Notes: a model not told the origin generated them from the sequence alone. Counted from the first letter of the stretch, positions 20,367-29,045 are shown. The stretch: DNA of 64,000 nt from JBMNHG01 sp045627705 (GCA_045627705.1 JAZQOE010000124.1:1-64000), one strand, 5' to 3'. Made by a program: numbers and translations.

Positions 20367-21260
20367 ATGGTCAGTCGAGAGACAAATGGGTTTACGCTGG
20401 TTGAGCTGGCGCTGGTGGTGCTCCTTGTGGGCATTCTGGCCTCGCTTGCCGTCGTGCGCCTGGGTAATACCACTGCCATCGCAAAACGGCGCGCCGCGGA
20501 GGCGGATGTCTGTTCGTTGCGCAATGCGATGGTTGGATCGGATGCCATGGCGGGCTACCTCGGCGACATGGGCGCAATCCCCGGTTTTTCGCCCGCGTTG
20601 CTCCGCGTGGGCAATCTCCTCTGTGCAACGAATCTCTTCGGGGTGGGGGATGTGCGGCTTGATGCCGACGACGGATTTGCTCGGCAGGGAATCGCATCTG
20701 CATCCGCTTTCACTTCCTGGGATGACGAAGCGAATCGCGGGTGGCGCGGCCCATATCTTTCCGTCTCGGCGGGAATAACAACCCCCGAAGGCGAATCCCA
20801 TCTTTTCCCGCATGCCGATGACATCCGCTTCGATGGCGATTCAACTTTTGCGGCGCGCCGTTTTTTCCCTTCCGTTTCGCATCTTTCGCTCCCCGCTGAA
20901 TATCGCAATCCCGATGGCGGCAAGCGTTCCGTCTATGGCTTCGCCACGGAGCCTGCGATCGGCGATCCATGGGGCAATCCATACGTTCTCCAGATCCCGC
21001 CACCACAGGCGTTCGCTTCGCCGGACACCGTTTCGGCGCGGACGCGCTTCCGCTATGCGCGTTTCGTCTCGGCCGGTCCAGACGGCATACTTTCTACGCC
21101 GTGCTTTCCCGTTGATGCCGCGACATGGGGTGAAGAAACCCGCCGTGTTTCGCGCTTGGCCGGACGCGACGCCCGCGGCGCATCCGCCCGCGGTGACGAC
21201 ATCGTGCTTTTCATAAACCGTTCGGATGTCTTTGAGGAAGACGAGTCGATCGAGCCATGA
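20367..21260 (+). CDS. Type II secretion/type IV pilus pseudopilin (GspG-like)
   Basis: The 297-aa product begins MVSRETNG/FTLVELALVVLLVGILASLAVV, a short prepilin leader with Gly at -1, Phe at +1 and Glu at +5, then a single hydrophobic helix. This is the classic class III signal cut and methylated by prepilin peptidase. The globular part contains WRGPYLS and GDPWGNPYVL, a calcium-loop-like motif of PVC pseudopilins. Two copies of the GGCGCGCC repeat lie inside the gene, encoding AKRRAAEA and AARRFFPS. The next gene overlaps as ATGA. No Shine-Dalgarno lies at the usual distance; an AT-rich TTAAAT sits only 7 bases before the ATG. Confidence 0.85.
   Translation: MVSRETNGFTLVELALVVLLVGILASLAVVRLGNTTAIAKRRAAEADVCSLRNAMVGSDAMAGYLGDMGAIPGFSPALLRVGNLLCATNLFGVGDVRLDADDGFARQGIASASAFTSWDDEANRGWRGPYLSVSAGITTPEGESHLFPHADDIRFDGDSTFAARRFFPSVSHLSLPAEYRNPDGGKRSVYGFATEPAIGDPWGNPYVLQIPPPQAFASPDTVSARTRFRYARFVSAGPDGILSTPCFPVDAATWGEETRRVSRLAGRDARGASARGDDIVLFINRSDVFEEDESIEP
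20483..20497. repeat. GGCGCGCC element inside the first pseudopilin gene
   Basis: AAAACGGCGCGCCGC lies just after the N-terminal helix coding region. It matches the left half of the perfect palindrome at 13181 and is read in frame as KRRA. Confidence 0.75.
20846..20866. repeat. GGCGCGCC element, second copy in the first pseudopilin gene
   Basis: The pattern TTTTG, CGGCGCGCCG, T6 resembles the right arm of the intergenic hairpin at 54250. It is read in frame as AARRFF. Confidence 0.8.
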
Positions 21261-22306
21261 AACATCCCTTCCATTCCATTGCATCGCGCTTTCGCGACCT
21301 CCCGCCGCGCCACGCATTCACACTTATCGAACTAGTGGTCGTACTCGTCCTGATTGGCGTGCTGACGCATCTGCTTGTCGGCGAAATGTCGCGCTTTCAA
21401 ACCCGTCGTCTCAATGAAGCGGCGGACACCCAACTCGAATCCCTCCGCCTCGCAATCGCTGGTTCTCCCGATTACCGCGATGCGACTGGCGCGCGCATCC
21501 GCGAAGGCTTTGTCGCCGATATGGGCCGTGCCCCGCGCGCTCTTCGCATCTATCCCGATGATGCTGGTTCCCCGCTTTCCCTCCGCGAACTTTGGGAGCG
21601 CCCTTCCGATGTCGCGGAATTCGCGCTCCGCCCTGCGACAGCCGAGAATCTTCTGCCGTCATGCGCTTCTCTCGCCGACCAGGATGTCTGCGTTCCTTGT
21701 GGCTGGCGCGGTCCCTACATCCAGCTCCCGATTTCGCAGACGCGTCTTCGCGATCCATGGGGCAATACGATCGAAACGCCTGACACTGCTTCCTCGCCGC
21801 GCATTTTCGGCGCCGATACGAACGCCGTCGTTTCCGAGGGCGAAGAGATCGTGTGGGTGCGACACCTCGGCGCCGATGGACGCGACGATTCGCTTGCTGG
21901 AGCGCACGGCGCGTTCCATGCGCTCGATCGTGATCGTTGGCTCCGTGTCGATGCCGATTCGGATGCCAGGCCCGCAACGAGTCTTCTCGTGACGACCCGA
22001 GTGCTTGATTCGACGGGTTGCGCCGATGCGATGTCTATCGGTCGAAGCGTAACGGGCGTCCTTTACTCCCCATGTGGCAGCGCGATTACCGCGGCCGTCG
22101 AAACCGCGACACTCCCTGCGGGGGCGAGCGTCAACCTCCGTTTCAAGGGCCTCACTCCTGGTACGCGCATTCTCCGTTTGCGCCTTGGCGGACTTGCGCC
22201 AGAAGACCCGATGATTGTGGGCGTCGTCCATTCACTTCGGTTGCAGCCTGGCGACAACTCATTCGTTGAAACCTTCCGCACGGACTCGCAGGTGGTGGCG
22301 CCATGA
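21257..22306 (+). CDS. Second pseudopilin with Ala at the -1 cleavage position
   Basis: The 349-aa product has a 20-residue basic leader and then RHA/FTLIELVVVLVLIGVL. Position -1 is Ala instead of the usual Gly, while +5 Glu is kept. The body contains CGWRGPYIQLP and RDPWGNTIETP, paralogous to the first pseudopilin, plus a longer C-terminal beta-rich domain. The start overlaps the previous stop as ATGA and the next start overlaps its own stop as ATGA. It is a minor pseudopilin by position and length, in an operon with assembly proteins and ATPases. Whether the peptidase cleaves after Ala cannot be told from sequence. Confidence 0.82.
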   Translation: MKHPFHSIASRFRDLPPRHAFTLIELVVVLVLIGVLTHLLVGEMSRFQTRRLNEAADTQLESLRLAIAGSPDYRDATGARIREGFVADMGRAPRALRIYPDDAGSPLSLRELWERPSDVAEFALRPATAENLLPSCASLADQDVCVPCGWRGPYIQLPISQTRLRDPWGNTIETPDTASSPRIFGADTNAVVSEGEEIVWVRHLGADGRDDSLAGAHGAFHALDRDRWLRVDADSDARPATSLLVTTRVLDSTGCADAMSIGRSVTGVLYSPCGSAITAAVETATLPAGASVNLRFKGLTPGTRILRLRLGGLAPEDPMIVGVVHSLRLQPGDNSFVETFRTDSQVVAP

Positions 22307-23394
22307 AGAACAATGCGTTCGATATCGTCGTGGCGATTACGCCCGATGGCGTTTCCCGCCTTGATCTGCCAGATGGCAAGTTGCTTTCTTCGAGCCAACG
22401 CGACGGAAGCCCCTCCGAGGCCCTTGCCATTGCGTTCGGCTTGGGGCGTGTCAAACGCAATGCCCGCGTGCTTGTGCTTTCGACGGACTTCTTTTCGCAG
22501 ACGGTTCGTCTTCCACGTCGCCAGATCGCTGGCCTTTCCGCTGCGGAAATCGAGACGGCGCTAGCGTATGAGATCGAGCCTTTCTCGAACATCCCGCGCG
22601 ATCAGGGGGTCGCCGCATTCCAGGCGTTGACTGATGAAGGCGCCGACACCTCATCCTGGCGCACGGTGCAAATCGCCCGCGCGGACTGGGACTCGCTTGA
22701 TGCCGCCGCCATTGCCGCAGACGCAAGGCTCGCGGGATGTGCGCCTTTGGCTTCGCTCCCCGCTTCGGACGAAGCGATTGCCGGCGCTTTGCTGCAATAC
22801 GCTTCCGATGCACTTTCATCTCCGCCGCGCATCCCTGTCGCCGCCGTGGCATCCACCACCGCAAAATCGCAGGTAATGCCCAAGGTAGCCGCGACGCTTT
22901 ACCTGCTAGTCGCAATCGCTTGCCTTCTCCACTACGTTTTTGTCCCGCGCATGCGTGACAACTTGCGTACGGATGTCGAAGAGCGCGAAGCCCTCGCGGC
23001 GGCAAACGCCACTATCGCGAATGAAATCCGCGCCATCGAAGCACGCTCCGAGCAACTCAAAAAGAACCTTGCGGCGCGCAACGATGCCGCGCTTTCCCTC
23101 TCCGCGTACCGCAAGGCATGGAGTTCGCTCCTCCATGATCTTGTTACGGCCTGTGGCGATGATGTGATGGTGCGGTCGATTTCCGGTGATGTCCTTTCTG
23201 GTGGCGTCATGGTCGAGGCGATTGCGACCGATGTCGATGCCCCCGCATCGTTCATGGTGCGACTTGCCGATTTGACCGCGAAAAATGGTTGGATGTTGAC
23301 TCCACGCGATGTGCGCAACGAAACGAAGGGACCATCGTCCTTCCGCTTCTCATTGGAATTTTCCGGGAAGCCCGATAACGGAGGTGCGAAATGA
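22303..23394 (+). CDS. PilM/PilN-like (GspL-like) pilus assembly protein
   Basis: The 363-aa product has an N-terminal cytoplasmic domain with an actin-like PilM/GspL flavour (VRLPRRQIAGLSAAEIETALAYEIEPF). One transmembrane helix lies at about 196-214. A coiled coil follows (EEREALAAANATIANEIRAIEARSEQLKKNL), then a small periplasmic ferredoxin-like domain as in PilN/GspL. This is the single-chain GspL layout, equivalent to PilM plus PilN in type IV pilus systems. It couples the cytoplasmic ATPase to the inner-membrane platform in known systems. ATGA overlaps on both sides show translational coupling. Confidence 0.75.
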   Translation: MKNNAFDIVVAITPDGVSRLDLPDGKLLSSSQRDGSPSEALAIAFGLGRVKRNARVLVLSTDFFSQTVRLPRRQIAGLSAAEIETALAYEIEPFSNIPRDQGVAAFQALTDEGADTSSWRTVQIARADWDSLDAAAIAADARLAGCAPLASLPASDEAIAGALLQYASDALSSPPRIPVAAVASTTAKSQVMPKVAATLYLLVAIACLLHYVFVPRMRDNLRTDVEEREALAAANATIANEIRAIEARSEQLKKNLAARNDAALSLSAYRKAWSSLLHDLVTACGDDVMVRSISGDVLSGGVMVEAIATDVDAPASFMVRLADLTAKNGWMLTPRDVRNETKGPSSFRFSLEFSGKPDNGGAK

Positions 23395-23981
23395 ATAGCG
23401 GCCTCAAGATTTCAAATCGCGACCGCATCTTCATGATGTTTGCGCCGATGGCCTTTCTCGCAGTCGGATACTGGTTCTTCATCGCAAGGCCAATTTCGTC
23501 TGAAATCGCTTTGCTCAAGCATCGGGACGCATCGTTGGGTACGGCAGAAGAAATCGCTGCCGTACGTCCTGGACTAGAGAAGAAGCTCCAGGAAATTTCA
23601 CAGTCGTTTTCTGCCGCAAAGGCGATGCAGGATGAAATCATCGCTTCTTCACAACCGGCATACGGCGGTGAACCGGCTGAGATGATGCGAATGCTTCGCG
23701 AACTTTTCCACAGGCATGGCGGCAATGTCGCGACGAGTTCGCTGCGTGACGATGAACTGCAATTCGGACAAACCGCCCCAGTATATGTGGACTTGCTGAA
23801 GAGCTTCTCGTCCGCTGCCCCGCACCACTGGATTTTCGAGGTCGAGTCCGACTATGCCGGCATGGCGGCTGCACTTGACGAGCTTGCCAATAGCCACCAA
23901 TGCGTGATTGATTCGCTTTCGATGCGGCCCGACGACACTGGCGCGTCATCTTGCGTCTGGAGACTTTCGCTATGGATGTGA
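23391..23981 (+). CDS. PilO/GspM-like pilus assembly protein
   Basis: The 196-aa product has a single N-terminal membrane helix (about 12-32), a coiled coil (about 45-85) and a small periplasmic alpha/beta domain, the size and order of PilO or GspM. Sequence similarity in this family is always low, so the call rests on layout and on position directly after the PilN/GspL-like gene (ATGA overlap). The next gene, pilT, starts inside its last ten bases. Confidence 0.65.
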   Translation: MNSGLKISNRDRIFMMFAPMAFLAVGYWFFIARPISSEIALLKHRDASLGTAEEIAAVRPGLEKKLQEISQSFSAAKAMQDEIIASSQPAYGGEPAEMMRMLRELFHRHGGNVATSSLRDDELQFGQTAPVYVDLLKSFSSAAPHHWIFEVESDYAGMAAALDELANSHQCVIDSLSMRPDDTGASSCVWRLSLWM

Positions 23982-25117
23982 CCTCCAACACCGCGACTTC
24001 TTTCCTCGATTCGATTTTCGCCCTTTGCGAAGCTTCGGGCGCTTCGGATATCCATCTCGCTGCCGACCAGGTTCCGCGGATGCGAATACAGGGCGATCTC
24101 TCGCCCGTAAAAAACGGCGCGCCGCTTTCCGCCGCCGAGTGCGAGTCGATTGCGCTTGGCCTGGTTGCGACGACTCTTTCGGCGGACGCATCAGATCCGC
24201 AGACCGCTGCGCGTGCGGCACTGCGTGCGAGTTGCGCGGTCGATGGCGCGACGACATCGCCAGCGGGACACCGCTATCGCTTCAACGTCTTCCTCGAGAA
24301 TTCCCATCCCGCGATCGCCTTGCGCCGTCTCGATGATCGTTTCCTTTCGCTTTCCGAGCTCGGGCTTCCGCTGGGGCTTGCTGATTTCTGTGTTCAGCCG
24401 TACGGGCTCGTGATTGTCACGGGGCCCACTGGTTCGGGCAAGAGCACCACGCTTGCGACGCTTATCGACCAAATCAATCGCGAGCGTCATGGCCATATCG
24501 TTACCATCGAGGATCCAATCGAATATCTCCACAAGTCGCAGTCGTGCCTTGTGCGACAGCGTCAGATCGGACGTGACGCGAAGAGCTTCAACGCCGCGCT
24601 TGTCGAATCGTTGCGACAGGATCCAGACGTGATTCTTGTTGGCGAAATCCGCGAGATCGACACCATCCGCACTGCGATCACAGCGGCGGAAACTGGGCAT
24701 CTCGTATTCACGACGCTGCATGCGGGCGATTGCGTTGGTGCCATCGAGCGCCTTGTCTCGGTTTTTCCTGCGGATGAGCAGGACGGCATACGGCGTCAGC
24801 TCGCGATGGTCTTACGCGGTGTTTTCGCGCAGCATCTTCTGCCTCCTGCCGTGCCAGGCACACGGCGCGTCGCATGCGGCGAGCTGCTTCTCGTGAATAC
24901 CGCGATTGCGAATCTGATCGCGACGGGACGCGATGCGCAGATTTATTCGGCGATTGAAAGCGGGCGTAAATTCGGCATGCGAACTCTCGACCAGGAGTTG
25001 GCGTTCCTTTGCTCAAGCGGAAAGATTACGGAGCAGACCGCTCTTGCGATGTCGCGGAATCCCGATGTCCTTCGCAGTTGGATCCGCTCGGATGCGAATC
25101 GCGAGGATGCGAGATGA
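23972..25117 (+). CDS. pilT: PilT-type pilus retraction ATPase
   Basis: The 381-aa product has Walker A GPTGSGKS at residues 151-158, an Asp box ending ILVGEIRE, and the His box HLVFTTLHAGD. The end has the PilT pattern VNTAIANLIATGRDAQIYSAIESGRKFGMRTLDQELA. The N-terminal PAS-like domain has SGASDIHLAADQVPRMRIQGDL. ATG 23972 overlaps the pilO stop by 10 bases; an in-frame start at 23951 would add 7 residues and is possible. A GGCGCGCC repeat inside the gene encodes VKNGAPLS at the PAS-like domain. A retraction ATPase points to a dynamic type IV pilus rather than a pure type II secretion machine. Confidence 0.9.
   Translation: MDVTSNTATSFLDSIFALCEASGASDIHLAADQVPRMRIQGDLSPVKNGAPLSAAECESIALGLVATTLSADASDPQTAARAALRASCAVDGATTSPAGHRYRFNVFLENSHPAIALRRLDDRFLSLSELGLPLGLADFCVQPYGLVIVTGPTGSGKSTTLATLIDQINRERHGHIVTIEDPIEYLHKSQSCLVRQRQIGRDAKSFNAALVESLRQDPDVILVGEIREIDTIRTAITAAETGHLVFTTLHAGDCVGAIERLVSVFPADEQDGIRRQLAMVLRGVFAQHLLPPAVPGTRRVACGELLLVNTAIANLIATGRDAQIYSAIESGRKFGMRTLDQELAFLCSSGKITEQTALAMSRNPDVLRSWIRSDANREDAR
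24109..24128. repeat. GGCGCGCC element inside pilT
   Basis: The pattern A6, CGGCGCGCCG, CTTT is read in frame as KNGAPLS. It matches the left half of the perfect palindrome at 13181. Confidence 0.8.
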
Positions 25118-26601
25118 GTCAGCAGTCATCAAAAATCGACCTCGATTCCATCCGCATCGACCCTGCATGGGCCATGCGGATTCCATCGGCGTTGGCGCTG
25201 CGTAGGCTTGCGCTTCCGCTTTGCGTCGTGGATGGATCGCTTGCCGTCGCGATGGCGGATCCTCGCGATACCGCGACAGCCGATGCCATTTCACGTGCGG
25301 CGGGCATGCCGGTTACGCCATGCGAGGCGGATTCCGCGCAACTTCGCGCTTGGCTTCTTCGCGTCTATGGCGATTCGCGTTCGTCACAGTCCGTCACCGC
25401 GGGCGCGCAATCTGCGCAGTCTGGCGATCCCATTGCGATTGTCGATGGTCTCCTTCGCGCGGCGGCATTGCGCCATGCGTCCGACATCCATCTCGATCCA
25501 ATGCGCGACGAGGCCCGTGTGCGCCTCCGCGTGGACGGCCAGCTCGAGGATTGCACCCGCATTCCGCCGGACGTAGTTCCCGGCGTGTGTTCACGGATCA
25601 AAGTCATGAGCGGACTCGACATCGCGGAAAAGCGCGCGCCGCAGGATGGCGCTTTCACATGGCGTATGCAGGGTTCAGAGCTGCCGCCGTTCGATGTGCG
25701 TGTCGCAACGCTTCCAGTACGTTTCGGCGAACGCATCACAATGCGGCTTCTCGAGACTGGTGGCGAGCGCCTTTCGATCGACGATCTTGGAATGGGCGAA
25801 ACCCATCGCGCGATTTTCGAAAGGCTGCTTGAAAGTCCGCATGGACTGGTGCTGCTTACTGGGCCGACAGGGTCTGGCAAGACAACGACACTCTATGCGG
25901 CGATCCAGGCGCTTCTCCGGCGCGCGCCGCTAAACATCCTCACGGTCGAGGATCCTGTCGAATACGAAATCGATGGCATCGCGCAGGTCGAGGTCGATTC
26001 GAGCGACAAGGTGAATTTCACGAAGGCGCTCAGGAGTTTGCTGCGTCACGATCCCGATGTCGTGATGATTGGCGAAATCCGCGATCCGGAATCACTCGAT
26101 ACAGCTGTCAAGGCCGCGTTGACAGGCCATCTTGTTCTCTCCACGCTCCATGCCAACGATGCGGTGGGCGCTGTGACACGACTGTCGGACATGCATCTCG
26201 AACCGCATCTGGCCGCCGCGACGCTGCGCCTGAGCGTCGCCCAACGGCTTGTGCGCCGGCTCTGTCCGCATTGCCGTGTCGCGCGCGAACTCGATCTGGC
26301 TGGCGCGACTTCGCTCGGGCAACCCGCGCTTGCCGGGCGAACCGTATGCGAGCCACGCGGGTGCCTGTCATGCGCCGGCCGCGGTTATGCCGGCCGTATC
26401 GGACTATTCGAGATGTTTTCGCCTGATGCGGAAATCGCCGCGATGATTTCGCGGGGTGTGCCAGGCGTTGAACTAGCCTCCGCATTGCGCGAGCGCAGCT
26501 TCGCTTCCCTTGCCGACGACGCAAGGGGCAAACTGTTCGCGGGCGACGCATCTCTCGCTGATATCCTTCGTGTCACGTTCATTTCCGATACTACAATATA
26601 A
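25114..26601 (+). CDS. PilB/GspE-type assembly ATPase
   Basis: The 495-aa product has the GspE N-terminal domain, the signature ASDIHLDP, and Walker A GPTGSGKTTT at about 250-259. The Asp box and Walker B end MIGEIRDPESLDTA, the His box is HLVLSTLHANDAVGA, and a tetracysteine zinc motif (CPHC about 384-387, CLSC about 418-421) is present. ATP hydrolysis by this hexamer drives pilin polymerisation. The start overlaps the pilT stop as ATGA. No inner-membrane platform (PilC/GspF), secretin (PilQ/GspD) or prepilin peptidase gene lies nearby; those must be elsewhere. Confidence 0.92.
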   Translation: MSQQSSKIDLDSIRIDPAWAMRIPSALALRRLALPLCVVDGSLAVAMADPRDTATADAISRAAGMPVTPCEADSAQLRAWLLRVYGDSRSSQSVTAGAQSAQSGDPIAIVDGLLRAAALRHASDIHLDPMRDEARVRLRVDGQLEDCTRIPPDVVPGVCSRIKVMSGLDIAEKRAPQDGAFTWRMQGSELPPFDVRVATLPVRFGERITMRLLETGGERLSIDDLGMGETHRAIFERLLESPHGLVLLTGPTGSGKTTTLYAAIQALLRRAPLNILTVEDPVEYEIDGIAQVEVDSSDKVNFTKALRSLLRHDPDVVMIGEIRDPESLDTAVKAALTGHLVLSTLHANDAVGAVTRLSDMHLEPHLAAATLRLSVAQRLVRRLCPHCRVARELDLAGATSLGQPALAGRTVCEPRGCLSCAGRGYAGRIGLFEMFSPDAEIAAMISRGVPGVELASALRERSFASLADDARGKLFAGDASLADILRVTFISDTTI

Positions 26602-26621
26602 TTTTTCCGAGAGAACCCATG

Positions 26622-26644
26622 CTTAAGGGGACAGGCCTTTTAAG
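26622..26644. repeat. REP-like palindrome with GGGACAG core
   Basis: CTTAAGGGG and CCTTTTAAG form arms around a short ACAGG loop between the convergent pilB and truB genes. Its reverse complement matches the element at 60851-60873 at 19 of 23 positions. Confidence 0.65.
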
Positions 26645-26700
26645 AGTGTGTTGCGGCGCCACGCTTGCCGCCGACAAACATGCGTATGGGATGGCGGCGC

Positions 26701-27420
26701 TTATGCGTATTGCTGGCATGGGATGACATGCGCGGCGAGTTCGTCGGGCGTCATCCCCAGCGCTTCCTTGAGCGGAACGGCGTGTGAAAGGTCGAGGCTG
26801 CCGGACCTGATCCTGCGCAGTGAAGACATGCACGCGCCGCAGCCGAGTTTCAGCCCGACATCGTGGCAGAGCGTGCGGATGTATGTCCCCTTCGAGCATT
26901 TGACCTCGAACGAAACGCTCGGCAGCGCGAATTCTGTCGCCTTGAAACTGTAAACGTGGATGAAGCGAGGGTCGCGCTGCACGGTCTCCCCCTGATGCGC
27001 GAGCTTGTAGAGCGGCACGCCGTTCACCTTGATAGCCGAGACCATGGGAGGCGTCTGCATTTGGTCGCCGTGCATTGAGTCCATCGCCTGTGAAACCTCT
27101 TCGGCCGTTATCGACGATGTGTCTTTTTCCACAACCGTATCGCCATCGATGTCCTGGGTCGTTGTCTCGCGTCCGAGGAGCATCGTGCCGGTGTACATCT
27201 TGTCGCCGCCCATGACGCGGTCGGAAAGCGAAGTTCCCTTTCCGAGCAGGATCACGAGCAGGCCCGTGGCATTTGGGTCGAGCGTCCCGCCATGTCCGAC
27301 CTTGCGCTGGCGGAGATGGCGCTTGATCACGGCGACGACATCGTGCGAAGTGAATTCGACAGGCTTGTCGATGAGGAGAAGTCCGTCGATGTCGGGGAGG
27401 GGAAGATATTTCAGGCCCAT
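26701..27420 (-). CDS. truB: tRNA pseudouridine(55) synthase TruB
   Basis: The 239-aa product carries the TruB start GLLLIDKPVEFTSHDVV, the catalytic motif GHGGTLDPNATGLLVI with the nucleophilic Asp, and KVNGVPLYKLAHQGE and YIRTLCHDVGLKLGCGA. The enzyme makes pseudouridine 55 in the T-loop of tRNAs. The start at 27420 gives the standard N-terminus; the frame stays open much further upstream but runs antisense-like through the neighbour. It is shorter than E. coli TruB (314 aa) because the C-terminal PUA-like domain is absent or minimal, as in many bacteria. It follows the CofE-like gene by 128 bases on the same strand. Confidence 0.93.
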   Translation of the reverse strand: MGLKYLPLPDIDGLLLIDKPVEFTSHDVVAVIKRHLRQRKVGHGGTLDPNATGLLVILLGKGTSLSDRVMGGDKMYTGTMLLGRETTTQDIDGDTVVEKDTSSITAEEVSQAMDSMHGDQMQTPPMVSAIKVNGVPLYKLAHQGETVQRDPRFIHVYSFKATEFALPSVSFEVKCSKGTYIRTLCHDVGLKLGCGACMSSLRRIRSGSLDLSHAVPLKEALGMTPDELAAHVIPCQQYA

Positions 27421-27506
27421 TATGATGCCTCGTCGCAGTTGTTGCGTGGTTGAGTGTCGGGTGAATGAATCGGCCGAAAAAGCGAGGCGATGCGGGATCG
27501 CGATGG

Positions 27507-27527
27507 ATTTCGCGGCGCGCCGTTTTT
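27507..27527. repeat. GGCGCGCC element between cofE-like and truB
   Basis: The pattern ATTTCGCGGCGCGCCG followed by T5 is the half-element form. The T-run lies on the plus strand, opposite to the flanking genes, so it is not positioned as their ordinary terminator. Confidence 0.8.
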
Positions 27528-27548
27528 GTCGTGGACGCGCTTTCGGAA

Positions 27549-28742
27549 TTATTCCGTGGCGTAGGTGTCGAAGTAACCCTGGATCCAGACGATGGGTGTG
27601 CCCTTGTCGCCGCTGCCGGAGGTGAGGTCGCAGAGCGAGCCGATCAGGTCGGTGAGGCGGCGCGGGGTCGTGCCCTGCGATTCCATCGAGCCTTTGAGGT
27701 TCGAGTCCTTCTCCTGGATGCGGTCGCGGATCGCGGCGGCGAGCGCGTCGCCGGAGAGTCCGGCAAACTGGTTGTCGGCAAGGTATTTCAGCTTCAGTTC
27801 GTTCGGCGTGCCGACGAGGCCCTTGGTGAATGCCGGGGATACGACGGGATCGGCGAGCTCCCAGATCTTGCCGACGGGGTCCTTGAAGGCGCCGTCGCCA
27901 TAGACCATCACTTCGACCGTCTTGCCAGTGGCGGCCTTGAGACCGGCCTGGATGGCATCGACGAGGGGCTGCGGGTTGCGCGGGAAGAGCTTGACCTTGT
28001 CCTCGGTGGCCTTGTTCGAACCGAGCAGTCCATAGTCGGGATTGAAGCCGCTGCCGTCGATGGAGGCGGTCATGATGTTGTCGAGGGCGAAGACGGAATT
28101 GGCGCCGGCCTTGCGGAGGATGTGCTTGCTCTTTTCGCGGGTGTGGATGTCGCACACGAGGACATCCTTCGCGAAGTCGAGTGCGCGTTCGATGCGGTTG
28201 GTGAAGTGGACGTCTGCCTCGCAGCCGCATTCGCGGATGAGGTCGAGGTAGTATTTCACGTAATCGACGCCCGTGAAGGGGTGGAGGTCGTAGCCGAACG
28301 CCTTGCGGTAGGTCGCCTCGTCGATCGTGTCGCGCCAGGGGTCGATGTCGCAGTCCAGGAGCTTGGCGGGATCGAAGAGGTGGTTGCCGACTTCGTCGCT
28401 CGGGAAACTGAGCACGAGATGTATCTTCTTCAGGCCTGTCGCGATGCCGCGGAGACAGATTGCGAAGGGGTTGCGGGAGAGGATCGGGAAGGTGAGTGCG
28501 ATTTCGCCGGATGGGAACTTGGCGGCCACGTCCTTGGCGATCTGGGCGACCGTGGCGTAGTTGCCCTGGGCGCGCGCGACGACCGCTTCCGTGACGGCCA
28601 CGACATCGCGGTCTCTGATCGGGGATTGTTCGGCCTGCGAGCAGGCGAGCACGGATTCGACGACAATCTTCGCAACGTCGTCACCGGCCCTGAATACCGG
28701 GGCGCGCACGCCGCGGCTAACTGTACCAGCCATCCTCTTCAT
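27549..28742 (-). CDS. CofE-like coenzyme F420-0:L-glutamate ligase family protein
   Basis: The 397-aa product matches a family annotated as coenzyme F420-0:L-glutamate ligase in gut bacteria. Marker stretches are RDRDVVAVTEAVVARAQGNYAT, HLVLSFPSDEVGNHL, FTGVDYVKYY, YGLLGSNKATEDKVKLFPRN, VEVMVYGDGAFKDPVGKIWEL and ASQGTTPRRLTDLIGSLCDLTSGSGDKGTP. True CofE adds gamma-linked glutamates to F420-0 using GTP. No other F420 gene is visible here, and this long variant is common in organisms not known to make F420, so the acceptor may differ. Start 28742 is preceded by GGAG at 12 bases; a 25-residue extension to 28817 looks unlikely. A good promoter and an inverted repeat lie upstream. Confidence 0.82.
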   Translation of the reverse strand: MKRMAGTVSRGVRAPVFRAGDDVAKIVVESVLACSQAEQSPIRDRDVVAVTEAVVARAQGNYATVAQIAKDVAAKFPSGEIALTFPILSRNPFAICLRGIATGLKKIHLVLSFPSDEVGNHLFDPAKLLDCDIDPWRDTIDEATYRKAFGYDLHPFTGVDYVKYYLDLIRECGCEADVHFTNRIERALDFAKDVLVCDIHTREKSKHILRKAGANSVFALDNIMTASIDGSGFNPDYGLLGSNKATEDKVKLFPRNPQPLVDAIQAGLKAATGKTVEVMVYGDGAFKDPVGKIWELADPVVSPAFTKGLVGTPNELKLKYLADNQFAGLSGDALAAAIRDRIQEKDSNLKGSMESQGTTPRRLTDLIGSLCDLTSGSGDKGTPIVWIQGYFDTYATE

Positions 28743-28780
28743 GGAATTTTCTCCGTGTTTCCGCGGCTTGGAACGCATGT

Positions 28781-28798
28781 TTGAAGGACGCCCTTCAA
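28781..28798. promoter_or_regulatory. Perfect inverted repeat TTGAAGG-N4-CCTTCAA in the cofE leader
   Basis: Seven-base arms surround ACGC. It lies between the -10 box and the start codon of the CofE-like gene, where a repressor site or a leader hairpin would act. Confidence 0.5.
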
Positions 28799-28828
28799 TG
28801 TCAGCCAAATCGCGCAAAACGGTGGACG

Positions 28829-28858
28829 ATTATATTTGTGCCGCGCCCGCCCACGCAA
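28829..28858 (-). promoter_or_regulatory. Predicted sigma70-type promoter for the CofE-like gene
   Basis: On the minus strand TTGCGT (28858-28853), an 18-base spacer and a perfect TATAAT (28834-28829) precede the start by about 87 bases. Confidence 0.6.
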
Positions 28859-29045
28859 GGATTTTCTGTGTCCGCGCTTTCAGCCTGACCGCTTCCCATA
28901 CGTGAGACACTTTCATCGTCTCGTCGCCGAAATAGTTGATGACCTTTGCCTTCGGGAGATCGCTCTTTGGGCACAGGGCGCCCGCCATGTCGTTTTCTGG
29001 CTGGATAGTGATTCGATGGGGCAGGGCGGTTTGCCCAAAACAGTT

